In this document: piece by piece, positions 27,355 to 36,611 of the stretch
Layout: each line of letters begins with the position of its first letter
Numbering within the stretch: the first letter of the stretch is position 1
Source of the DNA: Rhizobiaceae bacterium
Lineage (GTDB): Bacteria > Pseudomonadota > Alphaproteobacteria > Rhizobiales > Rhizobiaceae
Direction of reading: 5' to 3'
Assembly (NCBI GenBank): GCA_017644005.1
Contig: JAEPMJ010000001.1
Location: forward strand, 1,054,001 to 1,118,000
Length of the DNA: 64,000 bases
Program-made: the position numbers and the translations under genes
The notes under the pieces: generated by a model
Databases searched by the model: none
The model's input: only the letters and a program-made list of their open reading frames with translations
What the model was told of the DNA's origin: nothing

Positions 27355-27965
27355 GCCTTGTTGCGAAAAGCCGAGGCGGCCAGCACGATGCGCGACAGCG
27401 CCGTGTAGAAGGTGATTGCTGCAAAGGCATAGGCCAGAACCGGGAACCAACCGGGGAAGAGGCAAAAAGCGGCGAAGAACAGAATGGTCTCCGTCGCCTC
27501 GGCCAGCCCCGTGGTGAAGAAGAGCGATTTCGAGCCCCGCTCGGCGGTTGTCGCGCCGCGCTTTTCGGCCATCACGGCATAGGCGAGGAAGCTCGCGCCG
27601 TTGACGTAGAACGAAAAGATCAGCACCGCGCCGGCAACGGCATTGGCTGCCGGGTCGAGCAGCACGAAGCCCAGCGGGATCGCGCCGTAGAAGACGAAGT
27701 CCAGAACGATATCGAGGAAGCCGCCGAAATCGGTGCTGCCGGTGATCCTGGCGACCGCACCATCGAGGCCGTCGCCAATGCGGCTGACCAGCAGCAGAAA
27801 CAGCGCAACATAGAGGTTGCCCGCCGCGACCGCAGCAGCCGCGGCCAGGCCTATCAGGCAGGAGGCGACCGTAATCGCGTTCGGGGTTGCACCGAGACGC
27901 ACCAGTTGCCGGGCGGTTCGGTTCAGCGCCGGGTCGATCTGCCGCCGCGCCCAGCCGTCAAGCAT
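27351..27965 (-). CDS. CDP-alcohol phosphatidyltransferase family membrane protein
   Basis: A 204-residue integral membrane enzyme with the CDP-alcohol phosphatidyltransferase motif D-G-x2-A-R-x8-G-x3-D-x3-D partly visible as RIGDGLDGAVARITGSTDFGGFLDIVLD, near residues 70-98. All catalytic aspartates are present. It transfers a phosphatidyl group from CDP-diacylglycerol to an alcohol; the acceptor cannot be told. Several hydrophobic helices follow (IPLGFVLLDPAANAVAGAVLIFSFYV; ETILFFAAFCLFPGWFPVLAYAFAAI). It is divergent from apaG. Confidence 0.88.
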   Translation of the reverse strand: MLDGWARRQIDPALNRTARQLVRLGATPNAITVASCLIGLAAAAAVAAGNLYVALFLLLVSRIGDGLDGAVARITGSTDFGGFLDIVLDFVFYGAIPLGFVLLDPAANAVAGAVLIFSFYVNGASFLAYAVMAEKRGATTAERGSKSLFFTTGLAEATETILFFAAFCLFPGWFPVLAYAFAAITFYTALSRIVLAASAFRNKA

Positions 27966-28078
27966 ACTGTTCGTGCCGGTGTTTGGCCATGATCAGGACC
28001 ATACTCATGTCTTTGACGGTTACAACGCGCGATTTATCTGGCACATCGGGATGACAGTGCAGGCGAGGTGAGACTGAC

Positions 28079-28471
28079 ATGTACAAAGCGATCACCCGGG
28101 ACATTGAGGTGATGGCGGAACCGATTTTCCTGGAAGACCGTTCCAATCCCGACGACGGCGAGTTTTTCTGGGCTTACCGCATCACGATCGCCAACAACTC
28201 GCAAAGGTGGGTGAAGCTGCTGTCGCGATACTGGCGCATCACCGACGGGCTCGGGCGGGTACATGAGGTTCGCGGCGACGGCGTAGTCGGCGATCAACCG
28301 GAACTCGAGCCCGGCGACAGCTACCAATACACCTCCGGTTGCCCACTGACGACCGCATCGGGGTTCATGGCCGGCACCTACACGATGAGCAGCGCCGACG
28401 GCGAGACCTTCGAGATCGACATTCCCGCATTTTCGCTGGACGTTCCCGGCCAGGCGCATTCGGTCAATTGA
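28079..28471 (+). CDS. apaG: ApaG protein
   Basis: A 130-residue soluble protein with the full ApaG fold: an N-terminal beta-strand ([23 protein letters not shown]), [60 protein letters not shown], and the conserved GTYTM element. ApaG has been tied to Co2+ tolerance and Mg2+ efflux, but the molecular role is poorly understood. GAGGTGA precedes the ATG. Its last codons overlap the end of the convergent hslO gene by 8 bp. Confidence 0.95.
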   Translation: MYKAITRDIEVMAEPIFLEDRSNPDDGEFFWAYRITIANNSQRWVKLLSRYWRITDGLGRVHEVRGDGVVGDQPELEPGDSYQYTSGCPLTTASGFMAGTYTMSSADGETFEIDIPAFSLDVPGQAHSVN

Positions 28472-29471
28472 GCGACGAGCCGGCGCCCGAGAACTCATCC
28501 GGGTCGAACACATACTCCGTGGAGCAGAACTCGCAGTTGACGCGGATGCCTCCGTCCTCGGTGCTCTCCGCGATCTCCTCGGCCGTGAAGCCTTCGAGAA
28601 TCTGCCGGATCTTCTCCCGCGAACAGGAACAATCGTCGACGACTGGTGTGCCATCATAAACACGGACGCCCTGTTCGTGAAAAATCCGGTAGAGCAACCG
28701 CTCGGTGCCTACCGTGGGATCGGCGAGCTCGGACGGGTCAAGGGTCAGGAACAAAGCCCGTGCCGTCTGCCAGGCATCGTCGGTCGGGCCGTCCTGGGCC
28801 GGGTCGGAATCGTCGCCATCTCCACCATGCAGGTCTGGTGCACGCATGCGATCGAGCGATTCGGGCAGAAACTGCATGATCGCACCACCGGCGCGCCAGT
28901 TGGGCTTGGCCCCGTTGCTTCCGGGCAGCAGCTGCCGCGCCACGCCGAGGCGTACCTCGGTCGGAATCTGCTCGGATTGACGGAAATAGACACGGGCGAT
29001 GTCTTCTAGCGATGTGCCATCAAGCTGCACAACGCCCTGATAACGCTGCATATGCGCGCCCTGATCGACGGTGAGCGCCAGCACGCCGTCGCCGAGAAGC
29101 TCTTCCGGCGCGTCGCGACCCTCAGCTACAGCAGCCGACACCTGCTCGGCATCGAAGCGCGCATAGGCACGCACGGAGCCGGGCGTGCGGATGTCGGCGA
29201 CCAGCATATCGACGGGACCGTCAGAGCGGGTCTGGAGAATGAACTTGCCGTCGAATTTGAGCGACGTGCCGAGAAGCACGGTGAGCACGATCGCCTGCGC
29301 CAGCAGGTTCGCCACCGGCTCGGGATAGTCGTGGCGGCTTAGCACCTGGTCCAGAAGCGGACCGAGCTGCACCGCGCGGCCGCGCACGTCCAGCGACTCC
29401 ACGTCGAAGGGAACGACGTTGTCGTCACCGGCGAACCCGAAGTCGCCCAGCGCCGGTTGTTGTTCGCTCAA
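28464..29471 (-). CDS. hslO: Redox-regulated chaperone Hsp33
   Basis: A heat-shock chaperone of about 335 residues activated by oxidation. The N-terminal substrate-binding domain ([47 protein letters not shown]) is followed by the C-terminal redox switch with the zinc-binding cysteines in DDCSCSRE and CEFC (CxC...CxxC). An insertion rich in Asp ([21 protein letters not shown]) is seen in the middle, as in many alphaproteobacterial members. The start is a TTG: the first TTG at 29477 has GGGA only two bases away, so the second at 29471 fits better. It is the last gene of argD-argF-hslO. Confidence 0.93.
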   Translation of the reverse strand: MSEQQPALGDFGFAGDDNVVPFDVESLDVRGRAVQLGPLLDQVLSRHDYPEPVANLLAQAIVLTVLLGTSLKFDGKFILQTRSDGPVDMLVADIRTPGSVRAYARFDAEQVSAAVAEGRDAPEELLGDGVLALTVDQGAHMQRYQGVVQLDGTSLEDIARVYFRQSEQIPTEVRLGVARQLLPGSNGAKPNWRAGGAIMQFLPESLDRMRAPDLHGGDGDDSDPAQDGPTDDAWQTARALFLTLDPSELADPTVGTERLLYRIFHEQGVRVYDGTPVVDDCSCSREKIRQILEGFTAEEIAESTEDGGIRVNCEFCSTEYVFDPDEFSGAGSSLN

Positions 29472-29583
29472 AATCAAGTTCCCGATTTACCCTGCCAAGC
29501 TACCGGCCATGCGGTATCGGCGAAAGGCACAATTCGTTCAAATTGGGGTTAGTGCCCGAAGATAAGATCGCGTCTGCCACGCT

Positions 29584-30495
<912 letters not shown>

Positions 30496-30504
30496 GACGA
30501 ACGC

Positions 30505-31698
30505 TCAGGCCGCGCCGGCGGCGTTTTCAGCCAGGCCGGCGGCTGCGGCTCGAATGGCGTCCAGCGCGATGCGGATCTCGTCATCGCCAACGTTCAAAGG
30601 CGGCAGAAGCCGCACCACATTGTCACCGGCAGGAGCGGTCAGCAGGTTCTGGTCGCGCAATGCGGCATTCACCGCTGTATTCGGCGGCCGGCATTTGAGG
30701 CCAAGCATCAGGCCCTCGCCGCGCACCTCCTCGAAAACGGAAGGGAATTCGTCGATAACCGAGGCAAGGCCCTGCTTGAACAAAAGTGCCTTGCGCTGCA
30801 CATCGTCCAGGAAACCCTCTTCCAGCACCACGTCCAGCACCGCATTGCCCACCGCCATGGCAAGCGGATTGCCACCGAATGTGGTGCCGTGTGTGCCAGG
30901 CACCATGCCGCTCGCCGCCTCCTCGGTCGCCAGGCAGGCGCCCATCGGAAAGCCGCCGCCTATGCCCTTGGCGATCGCCATGATATCCGGCGTGACACCT
31001 GACCACTCATACGCAAAGAACTTGCCGGTACGGCCAATACCGCACTGGATTTCATCCAGAATCAGCAGCAGGCCATGCCGGTCGCATATTTCGCGCAGCT
31101 TGCGCATCGCCGATGCCGGCACCGGACGAATGCCACCCTCGCCCTGAACGGGTTCCAGCAAGATCGCGGCAGTCTCGCCCGAGACGATATCTTCGACCTT
31201 GTCCAGATCGGCATAGGCGATCTGGTCGAAGCCTTCGACCTTGGGACCGAAGCCCTCAATGTATTTCGGCTGGCCGCCGGCCGCGATCGTGGCCAGCGTA
31301 CGGCCATGGAATGCACCCTCGACGGTGATGATGCGGTAGCGCTCCGGTTTACCGCCCGCATATTGATAGCGGCGGGCCGTCTTGATGGCGCACTCGATCG
31401 CCTCGGCGCCTGAATTGGTGAAGAACACCTTGTCTGCGAAGGTGGCTTCGGCAAGCCGCTCCGCCAACCGCGACTGGCCGGGAACCTCATAGAGATTCGA
31501 TATATGCCACAGCTTTGCCGCCTGCTCCGTCAGGGCGGCGACCAGATGCGGGTGTCCATGGCCCAGCGAATTGACCGCAATGCCACCGGCGAAGTCGAGA
31601 AATCGCTGGCCGCCCGGCGTCACAAGCCAGGACCCCTCGCCGTGCTCAAACGACAGGGGTGCGCGCGCAAAAGTATTATACAGCGCCGAGCCACTCAT
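30505..31698 (-). CDS. argD: Acetylornithine aminotransferase family enzyme
   Basis: A 397-residue class III aminotransferase. Elements seen are [97 protein letters not shown] and the PLP lysine in [15 protein letters not shown]. With argF next to it, it should convert acetylornithine in arginine synthesis, and may also act in succinyl-diaminopimelate transamination. The start is decided by GGAGG: the ATG at 31704 abuts it, while the ATG at 31698 is six bases away and is used. A terminator-like element lies in its leader. Confidence 0.94.
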   Translation of the reverse strand: MSGSALYNTFARAPLSFEHGEGSWLVTPGGQRFLDFAGGIAVNSLGHGHPHLVAALTEQAAKLWHISNLYEVPGQSRLAERLAEATFADKVFFTNSGAEAIECAIKTARRYQYAGGKPERYRIITVEGAFHGRTLATIAAGGQPKYIEGFGPKVEGFDQIAYADLDKVEDIVSGETAAILLEPVQGEGGIRPVPASAMRKLREICDRHGLLLILDEIQCGIGRTGKFFAYEWSGVTPDIMAIAKGIGGGFPMGACLATEEAASGMVPGTHGTTFGGNPLAMAVGNAVLDVVLEEGFLDDVQRKALLFKQGLASVIDEFPSVFEEVRGEGLMLGLKCRPPNTAVNAALRDQNLLTAPAGDNVVRLLPPLNVGDDEIRIALDAIRAAAAGLAENAAGAA

Positions 31699-31753
31699 CT
31701 GCATCCTCCGGCAACGCCCCGGTCCGTTCCGGCAGTTGCCAATACCGACCGGC

Positions 31754-31787
31754 AAAAATCAAAAAAGCCGCCCAGCAGCGGGCGGCT
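31754..31787 (-). terminator. Strong intrinsic terminator upstream of argD
   Basis: AGCCGCCC pairs with GGGCGGCT (31766-31787) on the minus strand around a 6-base loop, followed by TTTTTTGATTTTT. No minus-strand gene is found between here and 32100, so it either attenuates the argD transcript or ends a small RNA transcribed from the gcrA upstream region. Confidence 0.8.
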
Positions 31788-31800
31788 GTCCAATTTATGC

Positions 31801-31830
31801 GTCTATCCGGGTTTTTACCCAGAAAGTCAA
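31801..31830 (-). promoter_or_regulatory. Possible promoter ahead of the argD leader terminator
   Basis: TTGACT (31830-31825), an 18-base spacer and ATAGAC (31806-31801) form a sigma-70-like promoter on the minus strand. The spacer contains the small palindrome GGGT-AAAA-ACCC. Transcription would start near 31794 and meet the terminator within about 35 bases. Confidence 0.4.
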
Positions 31831-31887
31831 TGAATGACGGGGTTTGGGCAATTGCTCCAGCACATTAGCGATGCAAAGGCAGCCCCG

Positions 31888-32072
31888 GATTCCCGGGCAA
31901 GCTGGGGAAAACCGGGAAAAGCGAATCTGCTTGCAGCCGGGACTCTTGTCACGGAGTCAAGCGATGCGATAGTTTGCTCTCAACGAACTAGATTTCGTGC
32001 GGCGGACTCTAATCTCTGCGTAAATGTAGCGTCACGCCGGCCTTGTGGCCGGTCGGGAACGGATTCCGATTC
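31888..32072. promoter_or_regulatory. GANTC methylation-site cluster upstream of gcrA
   Basis: Seven GANTC sites start at 31888, 31923, 31941, 31954, 32005, 32062 and 32068, against less than one expected in 185 bp. GANTC is the CcrM methylation target recognised with GcrA at cell-cycle promoters in Alphaproteobacteria. Confidence 0.8.
31946..31974 (+). promoter_or_regulatory. Candidate gcrA promoter with GANTC in the spacer
   Basis: TTGTCA (31946-31951), a 17-base spacer and ATAGTT (31969-31974) form a sigma-70-like promoter. A GAGTC lies inside the spacer and a GACTC immediately before the -35. That placement matches GcrA/CcrM-controlled promoters, suggesting autoregulation. Confidence 0.55.
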
Positions 32073-32100
32073 CGCACACTTCGCCAAGGAGCGGAATACG

Positions 32101-32601
32101 ATGAACTGGACTGATGAACGCGTTGAACAGCTGAAAAAGCTCTGGGCGGACGGGCTGAGCGCAAGCCAGATCGCAGCACAGCTTGGCGGCGTCAGCCGCA
32201 ACGCGGTGATCGGCAAGGTTCACCGTCTCAAGCTTTCTGGCCGTGGAAGAACTGGGTCTTCTTCGCCGCGGCCGAAAAAGGCGGCATCGGCGGGCGGACG
32301 CACGCCACGGACCGGCCGCACGGTGACCCAGACGATCGGCGCCACCGCACTCAAGGCGCAGTTCGATGTCGAGGCGATCGCGCGGCAGGACCTGCGGCCC
32401 ATCGAAGATGTCGTCATTCCGATTTCCCGCAATCTGGCGCTGGTGGAACTGACCGAGCACACCTGCAAATGGCCGAACGGCGACCCGATGAGCGCCGATT
32501 TCAGCTTCTGCGGCAACGAGTCGGGCGAGTCCGGCCCCTATTGCACGTATCACTCGCGGCTTGCTTACCAACCTGCCTCCGAACGACGCAGGGTCCGCTA
32601 G
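32101..32601 (+). CDS. gcrA: GcrA cell-cycle regulator
   Basis: A 166-residue master cell-cycle regulator. The N-terminal DNA-binding helix-turn-helix MNWTDERVEQLKKLWADGLSASQIAAQLGGVSRNAVIGKVHRLKLSGR is the GcrA signature. A basic low-complexity linker and a C-terminal domain (LVELTEHTCKWPNGDP...FSFCGNES...PYCTYHSRLAYQP), which contacts sigma-70 in the family, follow. AGGAG lies ten bases before the ATG; the frame open to 31834 crosses the promoter and is rejected. It is encoded next to a dense GANTC cluster, the methylated site it recognises. Confidence 0.96.
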   Translation: MNWTDERVEQLKKLWADGLSASQIAAQLGGVSRNAVIGKVHRLKLSGRGRTGSSSPRPKKAASAGGRTPRTGRTVTQTIGATALKAQFDVEAIARQDLRPIEDVVIPISRNLALVELTEHTCKWPNGDPMSADFSFCGNESGESGPYCTYHSRLAYQPASERRRVR

Positions 32602-32616
32602 GATTATCGCCGACGT

Positions 32617-33324
32617 TCAGTCGTCGACCTCGACCGTCACATCGTGGCTGCGATCCTGTTTGGGGCGCTCCGCCGGGAGCTGCTCGGCGGTGACAACGTA
32701 GTAGATCGTCTCAGCAATATTGGTGGCATGGTCGCCCATTCGCTCGATGTTCTTGGCGCAGAACAGCAGATGCGTGCATGAGGTGATGTTGCGCGGATCC
32801 TCCATCATGTAGGTCAGCAACTCGCGGAACAGCGAGGTGTACACGGCATCGATTTCGTAATCGCGGTCGCGCACCGAGCCGAGACGGCTGACCTCGCGCG
32901 AAGCGTAAACGTCGAGAACGTCCTTCAGTTGGGCCGAGGCGAGCTCCGACAGCGATTGCAAACCGCGGAACAGCTTCACCGGCTGCCGCGACATGGCGAC
33001 GGAAATTGCACGCTTGGCGATGTTCTTGCCAAGGTCACCGACACGCTCCAGATCGCTGGAGATGCGGATCGAGCCAATGATCTCGCGCAGGTCGTCGGCC
33101 AGCGGCTGGCGGCGCGCAATGACGGCCAGCGCCCGCTCGTCGATTTCTCTTTGTGCAGCATCAAGCTGCTCGTCAGCCGCGATCACCTTCTGTGCCATTG
33201 GCGCGTCGTTGTGCACCAGGGCGGATATGGAATTCTCGATCATGCGCTCGGCCATGCCACCCATGGCGGCAACCCGGCCGGCGAGAAATTTCAGGTCTTC
33301 ATCATAGGCGCTGACAATATGCAT
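32617..33324 (-). CDS. phoU: Phosphate signalling complex protein PhoU
   Basis: A 235-residue cytoplasmic protein of two three-helix bundles with the PhoU metal-binding signatures: ERVGDLGKNIAKRA in the first half and NIERMGDHATNIAETIYY in the second. It links the PstSCAB phosphate transporter to PhoR and inhibits the Pho response when phosphate is ample. The start MHIVSAYDEDLKFL at 33324 is preferred over 33357. Unlike the usual layout, neither pst genes nor phoB flank it in this window, and a terminator lies between phoR and phoU. Confidence 0.94.
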   Translation of the reverse strand: MHIVSAYDEDLKFLAGRVAAMGGMAERMIENSISALVHNDAPMAQKVIAADEQLDAAQREIDERALAVIARRQPLADDLREIIGSIRISSDLERVGDLGKNIAKRAISVAMSRQPVKLFRGLQSLSELASAQLKDVLDVYASREVSRLGSVRDRDYEIDAVYTSLFRELLTYMMEDPRNITSCTHLLFCAKNIERMGDHATNIAETIYYVVTAEQLPAERPKQDRSHDVTVEVDD

Positions 33325-33380
33325 ATGCGGCTCGTTTCGTTGGCAGTTCGAAACCAAAATCTAAGGCAGGCAGATAACGG

Positions 33381-33408
33381 AAAAAAGAACCGGGCCAGAG
33401 ACCGGCCC
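33381..33408 (-). terminator. Terminator between phoR and phoU
   Basis: On the minus strand, downstream of phoR, GGGCC (33392-33396) pairs with GGCCC (33404-33408) around a 7-base loop and is followed by GGTTCTTTTTT. The stem is short but GC-only. It would separate phoR from phoU transcription. Confidence 0.6.
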
Positions 33409-33457
33409 TGAATGCGCCTTCGCGGCTGTCCGCCATCCACAGGCTGCGGAGAATGCA

Positions 33458-34735
33458 TCATGGCCCGGGAAGATGAACAGTAAACGCGGCACCCTCCCCA
33501 ACCTTGGATCGTATCGTGAGCCGCGCATTGTGCCGGCTCAAAATGTGCTTGACGATCGCAAGGCCGAGCCCAGTGCCCTTCTGGGTACGGCTTTCCTCGA
33601 CATCGACCCGATAGAAGCGCTCTGTAACGCGCGGAATGTGCTCATCGGGAATACCAGGCCCGAAATCGCGAACCGTGACATCGACGCCGGATTTCGGGTC
33701 ATTATCCGAGCGTTCGACGGCAATCTCGACCCTGCCTCCCGACTGACCGTATTTGCATGCGTTCTCGAGCAGGTTCTCGAACACCTGAATGAGCTCGTCG
33801 CGGCTGCCCGGCACCTCGATCGGTTCCGACGGGATGGCGCGGACGATCTCGACTCCGGCATCCTTTGCAAGCTGGTTGAGTGAATCGATCACACCGCCGA
33901 CCAGGAGGCATATATCCACCCTCTCCTCGGGATTGACGAAGGACTTCATCTCCAGCCGCGACAGGGAAAGCAGATCGTCGATCAGCCGCGCCATACGGGC
34001 GGTCTGGTTGTTCATGATCTCCAGGAAGCGGTCGCGGGCCCCGGGATCGTCGCGAGCCGGCCCCCGCAAAGTTTCGATGAAACCCGAAATGGACGCCAAC
34101 GGCGTACGCAGCTCATGGCTGGCATTGGCGATGAAATCAGCCCGCATACGGTCAACCCGCCGCAATTCGCTCTGGTCCTTAAACACCAGGACATAGAGGC
34201 CCGAACCCGCGCCCACCGAGGACGCGCTGACGCGATAATGGCGCTCGACGGGAAGGCGCTCGGCATAATCGACACCGGCAGGCCGATCGTTGCCCGACAG
34301 CAATGCGCGCACAAGCTCCTGCATTTCCGGGGAACGGAAACGCAGCTGTACATCGACGCCCGGGGAAGTCGAGCCGAAGGCGGCCTGCGCCGGCTGGTTG
34401 ACATGTACGATGCGCCCAGTCTGATCGAACAGAATCAATGGATCGGGGACAGCCGCCGCCAGGCGTTCGGCCGAAAGGCGTTCCAACGGGCCGAGCATCG
34501 CATGAGCCCTGGCCTCGCGACGGCGGCGCATACGGCTTCGGCGCGGCACAGCGGCGGCGGCTGTGACAACACCCACTAACGAGATCGCTACATAAAGCCA
34601 GGACACGGTGGAGAACGCAGCCACAAACAGGATCGACACGATCGCAGCGATGACGACCCAGCGCGCTTCCGAAAGGCGCGTCGCATAGAGCGCCAATGCG
34701 CTACGCGTCGTCTCCGTGGTGTCGGTTTCGCTCAT
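33458..34735 (-). CDS. phoR: Phosphate regulon sensor kinase PhoR
   Basis: A 425-residue membrane histidine kinase with two close N-terminal helices (WVVIAAIVSILFVAAFSTVSWLYVAISLVGVVTAAAAV), a basic stretch, a PAS domain (AVPDPLILFDQTGRIVHVNQPAQAAFG), HisKA with H-box FIANASHELRTPLASISGF, and HATPase (NLLENACKYG, DFGPGIP, GTGLGLAIVKHIL). The short periplasmic part and PAS are typical of PhoR. Start MSETDTTE at 34735. The adjacent phoU and divergent ppk2 support a role in phosphate metabolism, though no PhoB is seen here. Confidence 0.88.
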   Translation of the reverse strand: MSETDTTETTRSALALYATRLSEARWVVIAAIVSILFVAAFSTVSWLYVAISLVGVVTAAAAVPRRSRMRRRREARAHAMLGPLERLSAERLAAAVPDPLILFDQTGRIVHVNQPAQAAFGSTSPGVDVQLRFRSPEMQELVRALLSGNDRPAGVDYAERLPVERHYRVSASSVGAGSGLYVLVFKDQSELRRVDRMRADFIANASHELRTPLASISGFIETLRGPARDDPGARDRFLEIMNNQTARMARLIDDLLSLSRLEMKSFVNPEERVDICLLVGGVIDSLNQLAKDAGVEIVRAIPSEPIEVPGSRDELIQVFENLLENACKYGQSGGRVEIAVERSDNDPKSGVDVTVRDFGPGIPDEHIPRVTERFYRVDVEESRTQKGTGLGLAIVKHILSRHNARLTIRSKVGEGAAFTVHLPGP

Positions 34736-34835
34736 GGTGTGGTCCCGCACGGACGGCGCACATTCTGCAACTGGCAGCTTGAGGCCGAAGAAGGCTCCCA
34801 ATAGCATGACCGCACCAACTTAGAAGGATCGTCGG

Positions 34836-35741
34836 ATGAAAAATGACAGTCAGAACAAAGGCGGTGTGGATGCGAAGCCGATAAGAATCAAGGTCAGCGG
34901 CAAGGAACGCCTGTTCGACATCGACGATCCCAAGCTGCCGGACTGGGTTGAGGACAACAAGCTGACCGCCGGCGGCTACCCGTATGACGAGCGCATGAAG
35001 CGCAAGGATTTCGACAAGACGCTGGAAACCCTTCAGGAAGAACTCGTCAAGCTGCAGTCATGGATACAGGCGACCGGCGAGCGGGTGATTGTGGTGATGG
35101 AAGGACGCGACGCGGCAGGCAAAGGCGGCACGATCTTTCGCATGCACCGCTACATGAACCCGCGCACCGCGCATGTCGTTGCGCTGCCCAAGCCAACCGA
35201 AGCGGAGCGAGGTCAGTGGTATTTCCAGCGCTACATTGCGCATTTTCCGACTGCCGGCGAATTCGTCACCTTCGACCGCTCCTGGTACAATCGCGCCGGC
35301 GTGGAGCCCGTCATGGGGTTTTGTACACCGGAACAGCATCAGAAGTTTCTCGATGACGCGCCGCGCTTCGAGCTGACACTCGTCAGCGAAGGCATCCGGT
35401 TCTTCAAGTTCTGGCTCAATATCGGCCAGGAAACGCAGCTCAAGCGGTTTCACGACCGCCGCCACAGCCCGCTGACGCACTGGAAGTTCTCGCCCATCGA
35501 CGTAGCCGGCATGGAAAAGTGGGACGACTATTCGGCAAAGCGCGATTTGATGCTGGAGCGCACGCACACACCCTATGCGCCGTGGCAGGTGGTGCGGGCC
35601 AATGACAAGCGGCGGGCGCGTCTGGCGGTCATTCGCCACGTGCTTTTGTCGATCCCCTATGCCGGGCGCGACGAAAAGGCGCTCGGAAAGGAAGACCCCA
35701 AGATCATCTCCGATGCGCCGGCGTTTCTGCGCAGCCTTTGA
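34836..35741 (+). CDS. ppk2: Polyphosphate kinase 2
   Basis: A 301-residue PPK2 family enzyme that phosphorylates nucleotides with polyphosphate, or the reverse. Walker [10 protein letters not shown] (about residue 92), the lid/Walker B region [18 protein letters not shown] and the signature [24 protein letters not shown] are all intact. It is a one-domain form. Divergent from phoR, so it may be linked to phosphate control. Its stop is two bases from the original stop codon of the convergent glycosyltransferase gene, now displaced by the IS insertion. Confidence 0.95.
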   Translation: MKNDSQNKGGVDAKPIRIKVSGKERLFDIDDPKLPDWVEDNKLTAGGYPYDERMKRKDFDKTLETLQEELVKLQSWIQATGERVIVVMEGRDAAGKGGTIFRMHRYMNPRTAHVVALPKPTEAERGQWYFQRYIAHFPTAGEFVTFDRSWYNRAGVEPVMGFCTPEQHQKFLDDAPRFELTLVSEGIRFFKFWLNIGQETQLKRFHDRRHSPLTHWKFSPIDVAGMEKWDDYSAKRDLMLERTHTPYAPWQVVRANDKRRARLAVIRHVLLSIPYAGRDEKALGKEDPKIISDAPAFLRSL

Positions 35742-35743
35742 CG

Positions 35744-35797
35744 TCAGGGAGGTGGTGGGTCAGGACGGCCGGGATGCGGCGTCTTCTCCCACAGGTG
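35744..35797 (-). pseudogene. Displaced 3' end of the glycosyltransferase gene
   Basis: Reading the minus strand from the left target duplication gives HLWEKTPHPGRPDPPPP and a TGA at 35746-35744. It is in the same frame as the glycosyltransferase whose coding sequence is cut at the right target duplication (ending HL before the IS-derived CGVR and stop). Removing the IS restores one frame. The WEKT motif is typical of the C-terminus of bacterial GT2 glycosyltransferases, which confirms the reconstruction. Confidence 0.9.
35790..35797. repeat. Left target-site duplication of the IS1595 element
   Basis: CACAGGTG, identical to 38984-38991. Eight bases is the usual target duplication length for the IS1595 family. 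Confidence 0.9.
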
Positions 35798-35819
35798 CGG
35801 CCTTATGTATCAAACTCAA
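35798..35819 (+). repeat. Left terminal inverted repeat
   Basis: 22 bp, CGGCCTTATGTAT followed by CAAACTCAA. It matches the reverse complement of 38962-38983 except at positions 5, 9 and 13. Confidence 0.88.
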
Positions 35820-35880
35820 ATGTTTGGCCTCGTGTATCGCAGGCATGCTACGGTCCCTTTTGTGTTAGGGGGATCAACAC

Positions 35881-36153
35881 ATGCAAAAGATAGCTATCGC
35901 TGGAATAATGGCTGCCACGCTTGCCGGGTGCGCTACGCCGCCAGATCGAATTGCTGGCGTACCGAACCAGGGTCAATGCACCGCAGCCGATAGGGAGCGG
36001 CTTGCCATCCTCTATTCCAGACAAGAAAAAGCGGCTCGAAACGATGCCCTTGGAGTCTTTCTGATTGGCCTTCCAATGGCCTCTATGGGCGGCGCGGACC
36101 ACGAAACGGAAATTGCCATCCTAAAGGGCCGCTGCGGCAATCCGGCATCTTAG
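35881..36153 (+). CDS. Small lipoprotein, transposon passenger
   Basis: A 90-residue protein with a lipoprotein signal peptide MQKIAIAGIMAATLAGC and lipobox LAGC, so it should be anchored in the membrane. The mature part has two more cysteines (QGQCTAADRERLAILYSRQEKAARNDALG and KGRCGNPAS). A short hydrophobic GVFLIGLPMASMGG lies between them. AGGGGG lies about nine bases before the ATG. It is inside the IS1595 element, and its stop overlaps the stop of the convergent gene at 36150. No function is recognised. Confidence 0.65.
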   Translation: MQKIAIAGIMAATLAGCATPPDRIAGVPNQGQCTAADRERLAILYSRQEKAARNDALGVFLIGLPMASMGGADHETEIAILKGRCGNPAS

Positions 36154-36611
36154 CGGCGCACGAACCACGCCACTTGCCCAGCCACCCTCTCTTCCTGCAC
36201 ACGGTCCAGCCGCTTGCATACAGCACGGACGCGGTGAATGCGCTGTTTGCTATCGCGTCCGGGTGTCATGGCTGCGCCCTTTCGGGCCATAACCCGTTCG
36301 GTAATCTGACGGGTTGTCAGCGGCTCGTTCGCTTCCCGTAGGACGGCCATTACAATGCGTTGTAACTCGCCACGCTTGAACAGGGCTTCGCGGCGGAAGT
36401 CGCGCGTCAACACCTCTATATCGCCGGTGAAGCCGATCACGTTCACCAGCACGCGGTCTATGGCCTGAATATCGGCCTCAAGTTCGGCCTGATCGCCTTC
36501 CTTCAAGCGCAGCCGGCGAAGCAGCCGAGCGCGCCACGTCAGAAGCCCGTTGATGGTGATTGCGTTGCCGCGTGTGCGCTGGCGGCTAACGTTGTATTTG
36601 GCTCTAGGCAT
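36150..36611 (-). CDS. Basic protein coupled to the transposase, possible winged helix
   Basis: About 153 residues from the ATG at 36611. It begins MPRAKYNVSRQRTRGNAITINGLLTWRARLLRRLRLKEGDQAELEADIQAID and ends in a segment that looks like a winged-helix DNA-binding domain (FKRGELQRIVMAVLREANEPLTTRQITERVMARKG...RVRAVCKRLDRV). The start lies 8 bp inside the transposase end (ATGCCTAG holds both the start and the transposase stop), so the two are translationally coupled. That suggests a role in transposition or its control. The longer frame to 36734 is inside the transposase and is not used. Confidence 0.75.
   Translation of the reverse strand: MPRAKYNVSRQRTRGNAITINGLLTWRARLLRRLRLKEGDQAELEADIQAIDRVLVNVIGFTGDIEVLTRDFRREALFKRGELQRIVMAVLREANEPLTTRQITERVMARKGAAMTPGRDSKQRIHRVRAVCKRLDRVQEERVAGQVAWFVRR

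Larger units (their letters stand above)
31699..32100. other. Intergenic region between argD and gcrA
   Basis: This 402-bp gap holds the divergent regulatory regions of argD (minus) and gcrA (plus). It contains the terminator-like leader element at 31754-31787, a possible minus-strand promoter at 31801-31830, a cluster of seven GANTC sites at 31888-32072, and a possible gcrA promoter at 31946-31974. No convincing open frame with a ribosome-binding site is seen. Confidence 0.6.

Noticed and set aside
26506..27465. 319-residue minus-strand frame inside metZ
   Set aside because: Antisense to metZ, no motif, high-GC shadow frame.
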